Made by a program: the position numbers and the translations under genes. Positions 1 through 6,555 of a stretch of 8,372 bases of DNA are shown here, piece by piece. Origin of the DNA: Methanothrix harundinacea (GTDB lineage: Archaea; Halobacteriota; Methanosarcinia; Methanotrichales; Methanotrichaceae); NCBI GenBank assembly GCA_002502785.1, contig DAQG01000090.1, forward strand, positions 1 through 8,372, written 5' to 3'. The stretch's first letter is position 1. Each line of letters begins with the position of its first letter. Under the pieces are notes generated by a model. It was not told the DNA's origin, did not search any database, and worked only from the letters and a program-made list of their open reading frames with translations.

Positions 1-421
1 GGAAATAGCGAAGAGCCATCAAAAAGGACGAAAACTCCAACCGCCCAAAGAGCGAGATTCTCGACGAGGGATATCGAGGGCGAAAAGCGACCACAACATG
101 CCCCCAAAGAGACGAATCTAACCAAAAGATTAATACGTAAGGGATAAACTAGAAAATTGCCACATGCCCATTAACATCGATCTTGGGAACGAGCTATATT
201 TTGGTTCCAATGAGCTGGAAAAACGCGATCTTGCGATCAGACGCGCGAGCCCAGCTAAGATGATCATCAAATAACAACGAAAGTCGAGATTTTATTCGGA
301 TCTCCGCCGACGCAGGTCGATTAAGCAAGCATGTGATGTTGATGGTGCCCCACGCTGAATAGTGCCGTAGGGAAGTGACGAAAGACCAGCCCAGGAGCTG
401 GAAAAGGAGGACAAAAGGGGG
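1..421. other. Long non-coding stretch, no supportable gene
   Basis: I see no gene I can support here. Two + frames are open from the window edge (one to a TAA at 145-147, one to a TAA at 119-121). Both give basic, low-complexity peptides, and third positions in the longer one are clearly poorer in G+C than in the real genes of the window. One could still be the tail of a gene that starts upstream. Small structures visible are a bulged inverted repeat at 184-210 (TTGGGAAC against GTTCCAA) and the 10-bp palindrome GATGATCATC at 259-268. AT-rich patches at about 193-202 and 288-295 could be TATA elements for the coiled-coil gene, which would then have a leader of more than 100 nt, but neither is convincing. 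Confidence 0.5.
405..410 (+). promoter_or_regulatory. Shine-Dalgarno site of the coiled-coil gene
   Basis: AGGAGG lies 11 nt before the ATG at 422 and is a full match to the archaeal anti-SD core. It supports the 422 start even though the frame is open further upstream. Confidence 0.7.
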
Positions 422-1282
422 ATGCTGGCAGAATTGGAAGAAAAGAAGGCCCGGCTGAAGCAACAGGCCGTCGATTATAAGGATAGTCGCAGCCAATTGA
501 ACGCTGAAGCCAGCAAGTGGGCCGCGGAGCGGAACGAACTGAACAAGAAGACCAAGGAGCTCATAGACAAGGCTCAAGAGCTCAAGACGCTCCGTGACGA
601 GTACAACAAGAACGTGGCCGAGGCCAAACAGAAGCGGGACGAGTACAACGAGAAGACCAACGACTTCTACGCTCAGATAGACGAGATCAGGAAGAAGCAC
701 AACCTGACCGGCGATCGATCCATCAGAGGTCTGCGCAGAGAAATAGATCACATGGAGTTCAAACAGCAGACCGAGGTTCTGAGCCCCGACAAGGAGAAGC
801 AGCTGGTCGAGAGGATCTCAGCGCTCCGAGCCGAGTTCAAGGTGAGAAAAGAGCAGATGGAGAAGAACGAGGTGCTCAGAGATCTTCTGAACGAGGCGCA
901 AGCGCTTCGGGATAAGGCGTCTGAATATCACGATCTCGTCACAGAGTCCGCGGAGCTGGCCCAGGAATACCACGACAAGATGATCGCCACCTTCAAAGAG
1001 GCCGACCAGGTTAGGGCCCAGGCTGACGCCGCCCACCGGGAGTTCGTAAAGGCCCAAGAGGCGGCCGACAAGCAGCACCGAGAGTTCATAAGAACTCAAA
1101 GAGAGATACGCGATTTCGACAAGATCATCACAGGCCTCAGGAGAAAGAACCGGGAGAAGAGAGAGGACAAGGTCAAGGCCGAGGTCAGGAAAGAGGCCGA
1201 GGAGATCCTCACCCAGTTCAGACAGGGAGAAAAGTTGGACACCTCCGATCTCTTGAGACTTCAGCGTTCAGGACTGGTCTAA
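422..1282 (+). CDS. COG1340-type coiled-coil protein, function unknown
   Basis: This is a 286-residue, highly charged protein that is almost entirely predicted coiled coil: Lys, Arg, Glu, Asp, Gln and Ala dominate, with heptad-like spacing and no Pro-rich or hydrophobic domain. It has no signal peptide or membrane segment, so it should be cytoplasmic. The N-terminal half has repeated 'ELxxKxKEL / KRDEYNEK' phrasing (residues about 30-80), as in the archaeal COG1340 coiled-coil family, whose role is unknown; some members carry a phosphoserine phosphatase label that nothing here supports. The ATG at 422 follows AGGAGG (405-410) at an 11-nt spacing. The frame stays open upstream to a TAG at 368 and reads coiled-coil-like (ELEKEDKRG), but no ATG, GTG or TTG lies in it, so 422 is the first usable start. 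Family assignment is by sequence style and length; confidence in a real gene is high. Confidence 0.85.
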   Translation: MLAELEEKKARLKQQAVDYKDSRSQLNAEASKWAAERNELNKKTKELIDKAQELKTLRDEYNKNVAEAKQKRDEYNEKTNDFYAQIDEIRKKHNLTGDRSIRGLRREIDHMEFKQQTEVLSPDKEKQLVERISALRAEFKVRKEQMEKNEVLRDLLNEAQALRDKASEYHDLVTESAELAQEYHDKMIATFKEADQVRAQADAAHREFVKAQEAADKQHREFIRTQREIRDFDKIITGLRRKNREKREDKVKAEVRKEAEEILTQFRQGEKLDTSDLLRLQRSGLV

Positions 1283-1287
1283 ACCCG

Positions 1288-1309
1288 GGAGCGGCCCGTC
1301 GGCCGCTCC
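1288..1309 (+). terminator. Perfect GC-rich hairpin after the coiled-coil gene
   Basis: GGAGCGGCC (1288-1296), a CGTC loop, then GGCCGCTCC (1301-1309) form a perfect 9-bp stem starting 5 nt after the TAA. No T-run follows it, and archaeal termination depends mainly on T-tracts. It may therefore be an mRNA 3'-end stabiliser or processing element rather than a terminator. Confidence 0.4.
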
Positions 1310-1366
1310 TCAGACCTGCAAAATCCGTCGTCGCCCGAACATCTGGACGAAGACGGCGATAGACCC

Positions 1367-1372
1367 AGGTGG
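1367..1372 (+). promoter_or_regulatory. SD-like site that favours the ATG at 1379
   Basis: AGGTGG ends 6 nt before the ATG at 1379 and directly abuts the alternative GTG at 1373. The spacing is workable only for the ATG. Confidence 0.5.
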
Positions 1373-1378
1373 GTGGAG

Positions 1379-2059
1379 ATGAAGATAACCTGGCTTTCTC
1401 ATTCTTGTTTTGAGCTCGTCGAGTCCATGAATATCCTTGTGGACCCCTACATCCGAGATAATCCCATGTCACCAAAACCGGTGGACTATTTCGATCCGGA
1501 TATCATAGCCGTCACCCACGGCCATGCCGACCATCTCGGCAACGCAGAAGATATAGCCAGACGAACGGGCTGCCAAGTCCTGGCGGTCTCCGAGGTCGCG
1601 AGATACCTGAACCGGCTTGGCGTCAAATCCGAGGGTATGAACATCGGCGGCTCCTTCCAGGTGGGGGACGTGTTGTTCACCATGACCCGGGCGATACACT
1701 CCTCAGATATAACCGCCACAGACCCACCGATGTGCGGTGGCGACGCTGCAGGATTTGTAATCGATGATGGGATACGGGTCTATCACGCTGGAGATACCGC
1801 CCTATTCAGTGATATGAGGCTGATAGGAGACCTTTACAGGCCGGACGTGGCAATGCTGCCGATCGGAGGAAGGTACACCATGGGCCCGAGAGAGGCGGCC
1901 ATCGCCACCAGCTGGATCAGGCCGCACCTGGTAATCCCGATGCACTACAACACCTGGCCTCGAATAAGGCAGGACCCTGCCGAGTTCCGGGACCTGGTGG
2001 AGACCCTCTGCGATTCCGAAGTCGTGATCGTGGAAGCGGGCGACGCTGTCGAGTGCTGA
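1379..2059 (+). CDS. UPF0173-type metal-dependent hydrolase (metallo-beta-lactamase fold)
   Basis: This 226-residue protein has the metallo-beta-lactamase fold of the COG2220/UPF0173 group. It starts MKITWLSHSCFEL, the usual N-terminal strand with the conserved Ser-His-Ser. Metal ligands visible are the HxHxDH motif HGHADH (H47, H49, D51, H52), H107 in AIHSS, D139 in HAGDT and H189 in PMHYNTW, so it should bind two metal ions, probably zinc. No substrate can be assigned; the family is uncharacterised and cytoplasmic. A GTG at 1373 would add two residues, but the SD-like AGGTGG (1367-1372) abuts it, whereas it sits 6 nt before the ATG at 1379. The gene stands 96 nt after the coiled-coil gene, separated by a hairpin, so co-transcription is uncertain. 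A T-rich stretch follows its stop. Confidence 0.88.
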   Translation: MKITWLSHSCFELVESMNILVDPYIRDNPMSPKPVDYFDPDIIAVTHGHADHLGNAEDIARRTGCQVLAVSEVARYLNRLGVKSEGMNIGGSFQVGDVLFTMTRAIHSSDITATDPPMCGGDAAGFVIDDGIRVYHAGDTALFSDMRLIGDLYRPDVAMLPIGGRYTMGPREAAIATSWIRPHLVIPMHYNTWPRIRQDPAEFRDLVETLCDSEVVIVEAGDAVEC

Positions 2060-2108
2060 AAGCTTCATCGCCCTCTAGGCCTTCCGGAAGCCTCGCGATC
2101 GGACCAAG

Positions 2109-2123
2109 TTTATTTTTATATTT
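2109..2123 (+). terminator. T-rich terminator-like stretch after the hydrolase gene
   Basis: The stretch TTTATTTTTATATTT lies 50 nt after the hydrolase stop codon. Oligo-T on the non-template strand is the usual archaeal termination signal. A near-palindrome (2077-2093, TTCCGGAA core) sits just before it. Confidence 0.55.
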
Positions 2124-2184
2124 CATCCAGATTGATCGGGCTCGTCCCATCATAATCCCGATATAGCCCAATCACGCGACCGCA

Positions 2185-2194
2185 AACTTTTAAA
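2185..2194 (+). promoter_or_regulatory. TATA box for a leaderless Cgi121 mRNA
   Basis: AACTTTTAAA is centred about 27 nt before the ATG at 2218, so transcription should start at or within a base or two of that ATG. No SD-like sequence precedes the ATG (CCACCCGTTA), which fits a leaderless transcript. Confidence 0.6.
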
Positions 2195-2217
2195 CTCCGT
2201 CGCCGAACCACCCGTTA

Positions 2218-2709
2218 ATGAGCGATGTTCGTCTGCTCTTTGGAAGACCGAAGATAAGGGAGAAAGAAGCATTTCTGGCGGCGTTGAGAGTGGCTCAAAA
2301 TAGGAACGGCTGCGTCATCCAGGCGATGGACGCCTCCGTGGTGGTGGGCGAAAGGCACGCCGCCTTCGCCGCCGAAAAAGCGGTGCGGGCCTTCTCCGAA
2401 AAGAGAAACGTGGCCAAAGACCTGGGGCTTGAAATCCTGCGTTATGCTTCAGGCCAAAGACAGATCGAGCGAGCGCTTTCCATGGGCGTATCAGAGACCA
2501 CACAGAGGGTCGCCCTGATAGTAATGGAGAACGGCACAGCTCTGGAAATTTCCGATATCATCGAGGTCGACGCTGATGGGCCACGCTTTAGCCCGGCGGC
2601 CGTGAAGGAGGCTTTCGACATACGGGAACCGGAGATCGATGCCGTGGGCGAGGAGAGAATTCCCGACCTCGTACTGGAACGGGTAGCGCTGATAGACGCT
2701 TACCGATGA
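2218..2709 (+). CDS. cgi121: KEOPS complex subunit Cgi121
   Basis: This 163-residue protein matches the archaeal Cgi121 (COG1617) family in length and pattern. It has a short N-terminal strand, a helix with H47 (ERHAAFAAEKAVRAF), then the family's most telling segment, RNVAKDLGLEILRYASGQ (63-80) followed by RQIERAL. It ends in strands with VALIVM and an acidic C-terminal part. In the family, Cgi121 binds Bud32 and helps tRNA dock on KEOPS, which makes the t6A modification at position 37 of ANN-decoding tRNAs together with Sua5-type TC-AMP synthesis. The partners Kae1, Bud32 and Pcc1 are not in this window. The mRNA appears leaderless from the TATA box at 2185-2194, and the gene is followed after 9 nt by a DUF2150 gene, probably in one transcript. 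Confidence 0.88.
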   Translation: MSDVRLLFGRPKIREKEAFLAALRVAQNRNGCVIQAMDASVVVGERHAAFAAEKAVRAFSEKRNVAKDLGLEILRYASGQRQIERALSMGVSETTQRVALIVMENGTALEISDIIEVDADGPRFSPAAVKEAFDIREPEIDAVGEERIPDLVLERVALIDAYR

Positions 2710-2713
2710 GAGG
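2708..2713 (+). promoter_or_regulatory. SD site overlapping the cgi121 stop codon
   Basis: GAGAGG begins inside the TGA of cgi121 (2707-2709) and ends 5 nt before the ATG at 2719. This fixes the DUF2150 start and points to coupled expression. Confidence 0.6.
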
Positions 2714-2718
2714 ATCTT

Positions 2719-3324
2719 ATGAAAGAAGAGTTCTACACCCGGAGCCGCTGGCAGAACTGGATCAACAAGATAAAAGAGAGCGGGTTCACCCTCAAGGAGT
2801 CCGAAGAAGATCCGTCAGCCGCGGTCTTCGTCTACGCCATGGACGACGTGGTTTTAGCCTGCCTCAAGGTCATCGCGAGATGCGAACACGGCACGATATC
2901 CAAAGAGGAGGCGATATCCACCATAGACGAAATCAGGGATATCGTCTCTGAGAGGGACGATTCCCTCGGAGAGGACGCAAATCTGATGCTGGAGTCGCTG
3001 AATGCCGCCCTGACGGCCGTATTCCTCTCCAGTCAGCGCTACGTAGACGGAGGTTACGATAAAGAGACGCCCTTAACGGATCTGGTGAGAAAGGCGGCCC
3101 TCGCCGAGGAAGACGACCGGATGGAAGAGGCCCTGGGAATCCTGAGCGACATCGGGGCGAGGGTGATCGGGGGAGAGACCCTCCCCGAAGAGGCCTTCGC
3201 GGACCTGCCCTACTGCCTGACGGCAGAGCTTCTGGACGGCATCGACGCGATATCCGCAGCCCAGATCGGGGACGACAGCTACAAGGAAGACGACGGTTCC
3301 GAGGACGACGGCGAAGATTCCTGA
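2719..3324 (+). CDS. DUF2150 family protein
   Basis: This 201-residue soluble protein resembles DUF2150, a family of unknown function found mainly in methanogenic archaea. The N-terminus (EEFYTRSRWQNWINKIKE), the YAMDDVVLACLKVIA helix (39-53), the GTISKEEAISTIDEIRDIV segment (58-76) and GARVIGGETL (146-155) fit my memory of that family. It is mostly helical with a very acidic tail (about 186-201, nearly all Asp, Glu, Ser and Gly) and no catalytic motif I can name. The start at 2719 follows GAGAGG (2708-2713), which overlaps the TGA of cgi121, so the two are very likely translated from one mRNA. The gene ends 34 nt from the stop of the convergent map gene, with no clear T-tract between them. 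Confidence 0.78.
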   Translation: MKEEFYTRSRWQNWINKIKESGFTLKESEEDPSAAVFVYAMDDVVLACLKVIARCEHGTISKEEAISTIDEIRDIVSERDDSLGEDANLMLESLNAALTAVFLSSQRYVDGGYDKETPLTDLVRKAALAEEDDRMEEALGILSDIGARVIGGETLPEEAFADLPYCLTAELLDGIDAISAAQIGDDSYKEDDGSEDDGEDS

Positions 3325-3358
3325 CCGTCTGATTCCGATCGTCTACTCAGTCTCGCGG

Positions 3359-4240
3359 TCACCTCGGTTTTGTGGTGACCTCGCACCCGTTCTCCATAAC
3401 GATCACCGTATGCTCGGCCTGGGAGACGAGAGAGCCCTCAGCCTCCCAGAGCAGAGGGTACCGATGAAGTATGCCCGCCCGGAGGAGCTGGTTGAGAGAG
3501 TAATCGATCCTATCTCCCGAGAGCCATCTCCGGGCAAAGGGAAGGGTCGAGTAATTTTCCTGGACCTGATTTAAAAGGGCTCTTGCAGGCGGGGCCCTGA
3601 TCGGCCTTTTGGCGACAAAGGAGAAGATCTCGGCCTGGGGTGCCTCCGATATCCTGCCCACCCCGTCGGTGGCGAAGGGCTCGATGGCGATAACGTCTCC
3701 GGGCAATAGTTCTACCCCCTTCTCGATCTGCCTATTCGGCACCGAGGGCTCGCCGTGGGCCTGGTAGCGGCCTAGGCCGTGGCCCGTCAGGTTCGCAACC
3801 GAGTTGTAGCCGTATCCCCTTATCGCATCCTCGATGGCGGCTCCAAGCTCCGCTGTGCTCACCCCCGGCCCCACGATCTCTATCGCCGCCGCAAGCCCAG
3901 CCTTCGAGGCCTCGACGAGCTCGGGATGGCCGCCCAAGTCCACGGTCACGGCAGCGTCGGCGATGTAGCCGTCGACATGCACACCGATGTCAAGCTTCAC
4001 CATCTCCTCTCCGAAGACTGACCCGTCCTGGGGCCGAGGCGTGTCGTGGGCCGCGACCCTGTCCCGAGATATGTTGCAGGGGAAGGCAGGCTTGCCACCG
4101 AGGTCTCTTATCGTCTCCTCAACGAAGTTTGCCACCTGCAAGATCGAGACTCCGACATCGATCAGCGAGCTCGCTTCGTCCCGAACCCTGGCCAGGATAT
4201 CTCCGGCCTTCCTGTACTTCTCAAGCACTTCAGCGTCCAT
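3359..4240 (-). CDS. map: Methionine aminopeptidase, type II archaeal
   Basis: This 293-residue enzyme removes the initiator Met from nascent proteins in the cytoplasm. All five dinuclear-metal ligands of the pita-bread fold are present: D84 (KLDIGVHVDG), D95 (IADAAVTV), H154 (TGHGLGRYQAHG), E187 (IEPFATDG) and E276 (SQAEHTVIV). H65 in AAHDTP is the conserved active-site His. The roughly 60-residue insert between E187 and E276 (about 205-265, including LPFARRWLSG) is the helical subdomain that marks type II enzymes, and the length is typical of archaeal MetAP. GAGAGGAG (4252-4259, minus strand) precedes the ATG by 11 nt and overlaps the TGA of the upstream M24 gene, only 17 nt away, so the two are probably one operon. 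Most archaeal relatives read AAHYTP; here Asp replaces the Tyr. Confidence 0.95.
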   Translation of the reverse strand: MDAEVLEKYRKAGDILARVRDEASSLIDVGVSILQVANFVEETIRDLGGKPAFPCNISRDRVAAHDTPRPQDGSVFGEEMVKLDIGVHVDGYIADAAVTVDLGGHPELVEASKAGLAAAIEIVGPGVSTAELGAAIEDAIRGYGYNSVANLTGHGLGRYQAHGEPSVPNRQIEKGVELLPGDVIAIEPFATDGVGRISEAPQAEIFSFVAKRPIRAPPARALLNQVQENYSTLPFARRWLSGDRIDYSLNQLLRAGILHRYPLLWEAEGSLVSQAEHTVIVMENGCEVTTKPR

Positions 4241-4251
4241 GAAAGATCAGA

Positions 4252-4259
4252 CTCCTCTC
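4252..4259 (-). promoter_or_regulatory. SD site of map within the upstream stop region
   Basis: On the minus strand GAGAGGAG overlaps the TGA of the M24 peptidase gene (4258-4260) and lies 11 nt before the map ATG. It supports co-transcription of the two peptidase genes. Confidence 0.6.
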
Positions 4260-5412
4260 AGAGGATAAACCGCTTTTCAAGGTTGGTAAGGTTATCGCAT
4301 CCGTCCTTCCTCACCACCACCAGGTCCTCGAGCCTCACTCCTCCCAGCTCTGGATAGTATAGACCCGGCTCCACGGTGACGACGTTCCCCTCAGCGAGGC
4401 TCCCACCCACCTCGCTGAGTGACGGCCTCTCGTGGATCGCGAGACCAACCCCGTGGCCCGTGGAGTGGATGAAGCCCCGCCCCTCCCGCTCGGGGTAGCC
4501 CCACTCTTCGAAGACCTCGCAGACCTTCGCGTGGACATCTTTCCCGGTGGCTTCCGCCCTGACGGCCGCGATGCCCGCCTCCTGGGCCGCGAGGACCGCC
4601 TGGTAGATCTCAACGACCTTTTGGTCGGCCTCGCCCCGAAGGACGGTCCTAGTCATGTCCGCGAAGTACCGCATCCGTTTGGAGCGAGGGAATATGTCGA
4701 TGACTATGGGAGAGTTTGCGGGCAAGGGTCCTTTTCCCTCGAAGTGGGGATTGGCCGCGTCTTTGCCCCCGGCCACGATCGTATCCTGCGCCTCGCAGCC
4801 TCTACCCAGGAGGAAGAGGTCGATGGCGCGCTTCACCTTCCCGGAAGTTAAGGGCTCGCCATCGAGAAACAGCACCTCGCCCCCGGGCCGGGAGTTTTTT
4901 ATCATCTCGATGGCGACTTTCATCGCCCCTTCGCAGGCCCTCTGGGCGCATTTTATCGCCTCGATCTCCTCGGGGGTCTTGACCTGTCGCCATTCTGAGA
5001 CGGGACTGTCCAATACAGATATGTCGAAATCGGAGATCAGGCCCTTGTAAATCCTCACGGGAAAGTCGCCGGTAACCCCCAGCCTTCTGATGCCGCGATC
5101 CTGGAGAAACTCCTTCAAGACCTCGATGTAGGCGTCCTCGGGACGGTCGAACTTAGCCAGCTTCTCCATCATCCCGTAATCGGAGGTGCTGACCACCTCG
5201 TCGGCCTCCGACTCCTTTTTGGCCCGGCCTTCCTCCATCCCCGAGACAAGGATGGAAAGAGAGGATGCAGCCAGCAGGGCGAAGCGGTCCGGAGCGAGAA
5301 AACTGGATAGATAATAGATGTCCAGGTTGCAGAGGCTGTCGCCGAGGAGGAGAAAGCCGTCCAGCTCATGATCAGAAAGGAATTTTCCCGTCCTTTGAGA
5401 CGAAGAGAGCAT
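4258..5412 (-). CDS. M24 family metallopeptidase, Xaa-Pro dipeptidase/aminopeptidase-like
   Basis: This 384-residue protein has an N-terminal creatinase-like domain (about 1-140) and a C-terminal pita-bread catalytic domain (about 145-384). The metal ligands are D239 (IVIDIFPRS), D252 (YFADMTRTV), H320 (STGHGVGLAIHE), E348 (VTVEPGLYY) and E362 (GVRLEDLVVV), all intact. H327 in the LAIHE motif is also present. Such enzymes cleave peptides with proline in the second position, so it likely completes degradation of proline-containing peptides in the cytoplasm; the exact specificity cannot be read from the sequence. It has no signal peptide. It is probably transcribed with map downstream. A TATA box about 26 nt before the ATG and the absence of an SD suggest its own leaderless promoter inside the larger cluster. 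Confidence 0.88.
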   Translation of the reverse strand: MLSSSQRTGKFLSDHELDGFLLLGDSLCNLDIYYLSSFLAPDRFALLAASSLSILVSGMEEGRAKKESEADEVVSTSDYGMMEKLAKFDRPEDAYIEVLKEFLQDRGIRRLGVTGDFPVRIYKGLISDFDISVLDSPVSEWRQVKTPEEIEAIKCAQRACEGAMKVAIEMIKNSRPGGEVLFLDGEPLTSGKVKRAIDLFLLGRGCEAQDTIVAGGKDAANPHFEGKGPLPANSPIVIDIFPRSKRMRYFADMTRTVLRGEADQKVVEIYQAVLAAQEAGIAAVRAEATGKDVHAKVCEVFEEWGYPEREGRGFIHSTGHGVGLAIHERPSLSEVGGSLAEGNVVTVEPGLYYPELGGVRLEDLVVVRKDGCDNLTNLEKRFIL

Positions 5413-5434
5413 GGAAGGGGATTTGAATAGAAGG

Positions 5435-5443
5435 TATAAAAAG
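5435..5443 (-). promoter_or_regulatory. TATA box of the M24 peptidase gene, and T-run after GGGP synthase
   Basis: On the minus strand CTTTTTATA is centred about 26 nt before the ATG at 5412, which predicts a transcript starting at the ATG. The same T-run lies 6-10 nt after the TGA of the GGGP synthase gene, so it could also weaken or end transcription from upstream. Confidence 0.6.
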
Positions 5444-5448
5444 ATGAA

Positions 5449-6210
5449 TCAGCTGCCCTTTATGGCCGACGTTATCTCGTGGACGAAGCCCTCGACGTCC
5501 TCGGACCTCTCGACCCCGGTCCCGGTGACGATGAGGTCCGCTCCCGCAGCAACCAGGTCTCGCGCAGCTTCGCCCGACCTGATCCCTCCGCCGAGAATCA
5601 GAAGGGCGTCTCCAAGGGCCCTTTTTACAGTCGCCACCATCTTCGGGGGCACCGGCTCGTTCGCCCCGGACCCCGCCTCCAGGTAGACCATCCTCATGCC
5701 GAAGTACTTGCCAGCTAAGGCGTAGGCAGCGGCCAGCTCGGGCTTGGATCTTGGGATCAATTTCGCGTCGCCAACCCAGCCCACAGTCCCGCCGGGCTCG
5801 ACGATGACGTAGGCCATGGGGATCGGCTCGAGATGGTATCTATAGACCAATGGCGCGCCGAGGGCCTGGTTCTCGATCAGGTAGCTGACGTTCCTCGAGT
5901 TGAGAAGGCTCATGAAAAAGACGGCATCGGCGTTGGAGCAGAGGCCCGATACGCCGCTGGGAAATAGGATCACCGGAAGTTTCGACTCTTCCTTGATCGC
6001 CCTCACCGTATCCTCTAGGGCGCGACCGGCTGCGCCGACGGACCCCCCCACCATGATGGCATCGGTACCACCCTCGGCCGCCGCCTTCGCCATCCTGCCC
6101 GCAACTTCCGGGCTCTGGGAGTCGGGATCTATGAGGGTGAGATGCGCGGCTCCGGTCGTCTCAACGATCCTTGCCAGCATCTCTTCGACGGGACCGATCA
6201 TGAGAACCAT
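5449..6210 (-). CDS. Geranylgeranylglyceryl phosphate synthase
   Basis: This 253-residue TIM-barrel prenyltransferase joins sn-glycerol-1-phosphate to geranylgeranyl diphosphate, the first committed step of archaeal ether-lipid synthesis, next to the membrane. Family motifs run in order: HLTLIDPD (23-30, the Asp that helps bind Mg2+), GTDAIMVGGS (48-57), LFPSG (82-86), YLEAGSGANEPVP (176-188), GGGIRSGE (207-214) and ADLIVTGTGVE (224-234). The last three are the phosphate-binding part of the barrel. The length suits the longer archaeal form. The start is uncertain: the ATG at 6210 lies 15 nt after the eL40 stop, while an ATG at 6201 (residue 4, followed by IGPVEE) has a better-placed GGGGCTGAT. 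It probably shares an mRNA with eL40. Confidence 0.93.
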   Translation of the reverse strand: MVLMIGPVEEMLARIVETTGAAHLTLIDPDSQSPEVAGRMAKAAAEGGTDAIMVGGSVGAAGRALEDTVRAIKEESKLPVILFPSGVSGLCSNADAVFFMSLLNSRNVSYLIENQALGAPLVYRYHLEPIPMAYVIVEPGGTVGWVGDAKLIPRSKPELAAAYALAGKYFGMRMVYLEAGSGANEPVPPKMVATVKRALGDALLILGGGIRSGEAARDLVAAGADLIVTGTGVERSEDVEGFVHEITSAIKGS

Positions 6211-6225
6211 CAGCCCCAGGCTCGT

Positions 6226-6372
6226 CTATCCTCTGCTCTCCTTGGACTTGACGCGAAGCCCCTTGTAGCCGCACTTGCGGCATCGGGTTGAACGGACGGC
6301 GTTGCGCGCGTTGCAGCGCATGCAGATCTTCATGTTGAGAAGTCGGTTTTCAGCCTCTGGAAATCTGGCCAT
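6226..6372 (-). CDS. rpl40e: Large-subunit ribosomal protein eL40 (L40e)
   Basis: This 48-residue protein was found by reading the gap between GGGP synthase and the tRNA. It begins MARFPEAENRLLNMKICMRC and carries a four-cysteine zinc ribbon, C17-x2-C20-x10-C31-x2-C34, with CRKCGYKGLR at 31-40 and a basic tail. This is the archaeal eL40 pattern, in which the protein is a stand-alone zinc-ribbon part of the 50S subunit (in eukaryotes it is made as a ubiquitin fusion). The ATG at 6372 follows AGAGG (6382-6386, minus strand) with a 9-nt gap. The TAG is 15 nt before the GGGP synthase start, so the two genes should be co-transcribed. The mature end of tRNA-Ser lies 87 nt upstream on the same strand. 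Confidence 0.95.
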   Translation of the reverse strand: MARFPEAENRLLNMKICMRCNARNAVRSTRCRKCGYKGLRVKSKESRG

Positions 6373-6381
6373 GAAAGTTTG

Positions 6382-6386
6382 CCTCT
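6382..6386 (-). promoter_or_regulatory. SD site of eL40
   Basis: AGAGG on the minus strand lies 9 nt before the ATG at 6372. The TATA-like CATAAAAG just upstream of it is too close to the ATG to drive this gene. A TTCATATC at about 6434-6441 is a better-placed but weak alternative. Confidence 0.4.
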
Positions 6387-6476
6387 TTTATGCTTGTTCT
6401 CTGATGTGTGATCACCGCAGACGGAACGCGGCGATATGAACTTTTTGGACGCGGGTTTCTGGCGCCGGGGTTGGGA

Positions 6477-6507
6477 TTTTCCTGAAAGGGCTTTCTCGCC
6501 CCCTCAT
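6477..6507 (-). other. 31-nt T-loop tRNA intron (position 59/60) with BHB motif
   Basis: This intron interrupts the T-loop between A59 and U60. The precursor folds as T-stem TTGGG/CCCAA, then TTCA (6513-6510) against GGAA (6482-6479; three Watson-Crick pairs plus A-G), a 3-nt bulge AAA (6509-6507), a 9-bp intron stem TGAGGGGGC (6506-6498) with GCCCTTTCA (6491-6483) around a GAGAAA loop, and a second 3-nt bulge AAT (6478-6476). That is the helix-bulge-helix-bulge-helix substrate of archaeal tRNA endonuclease. Cutting after the second base of each bulge restores exactly TTCAAAT. Confidence 0.85.
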
Positions 6508-6555
6508 TTTGAACCCAAGAGTCCCAAAAGGGACAACAGGTCTCGAGCCTGCCGC

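Noticed and set aside
1..147. Open frame from the window edge to TAA
   Set aside because: A second frame is also open over the same bases, third positions are not G+C rich as in the real genes, and the peptide is low-complexity, so a gene tail cannot be supported.
333..401. Possible box C/D guide RNA (GTGATGT, CTGA, GTGACGA, CTGG in order)
   Set aside because: Only one box (CTGA) matches the consensus. The C boxes deviate, the last D box is CTGG, and the spacers of 15-16 nt are longer than usual.
194..751. Minus-strand 185-codon open frame
   Set aside because: It is mostly the antisense of the coiled-coil gene; its Leu/Val-rich translation is what Glu/Lys/Gln codons give when read backwards.
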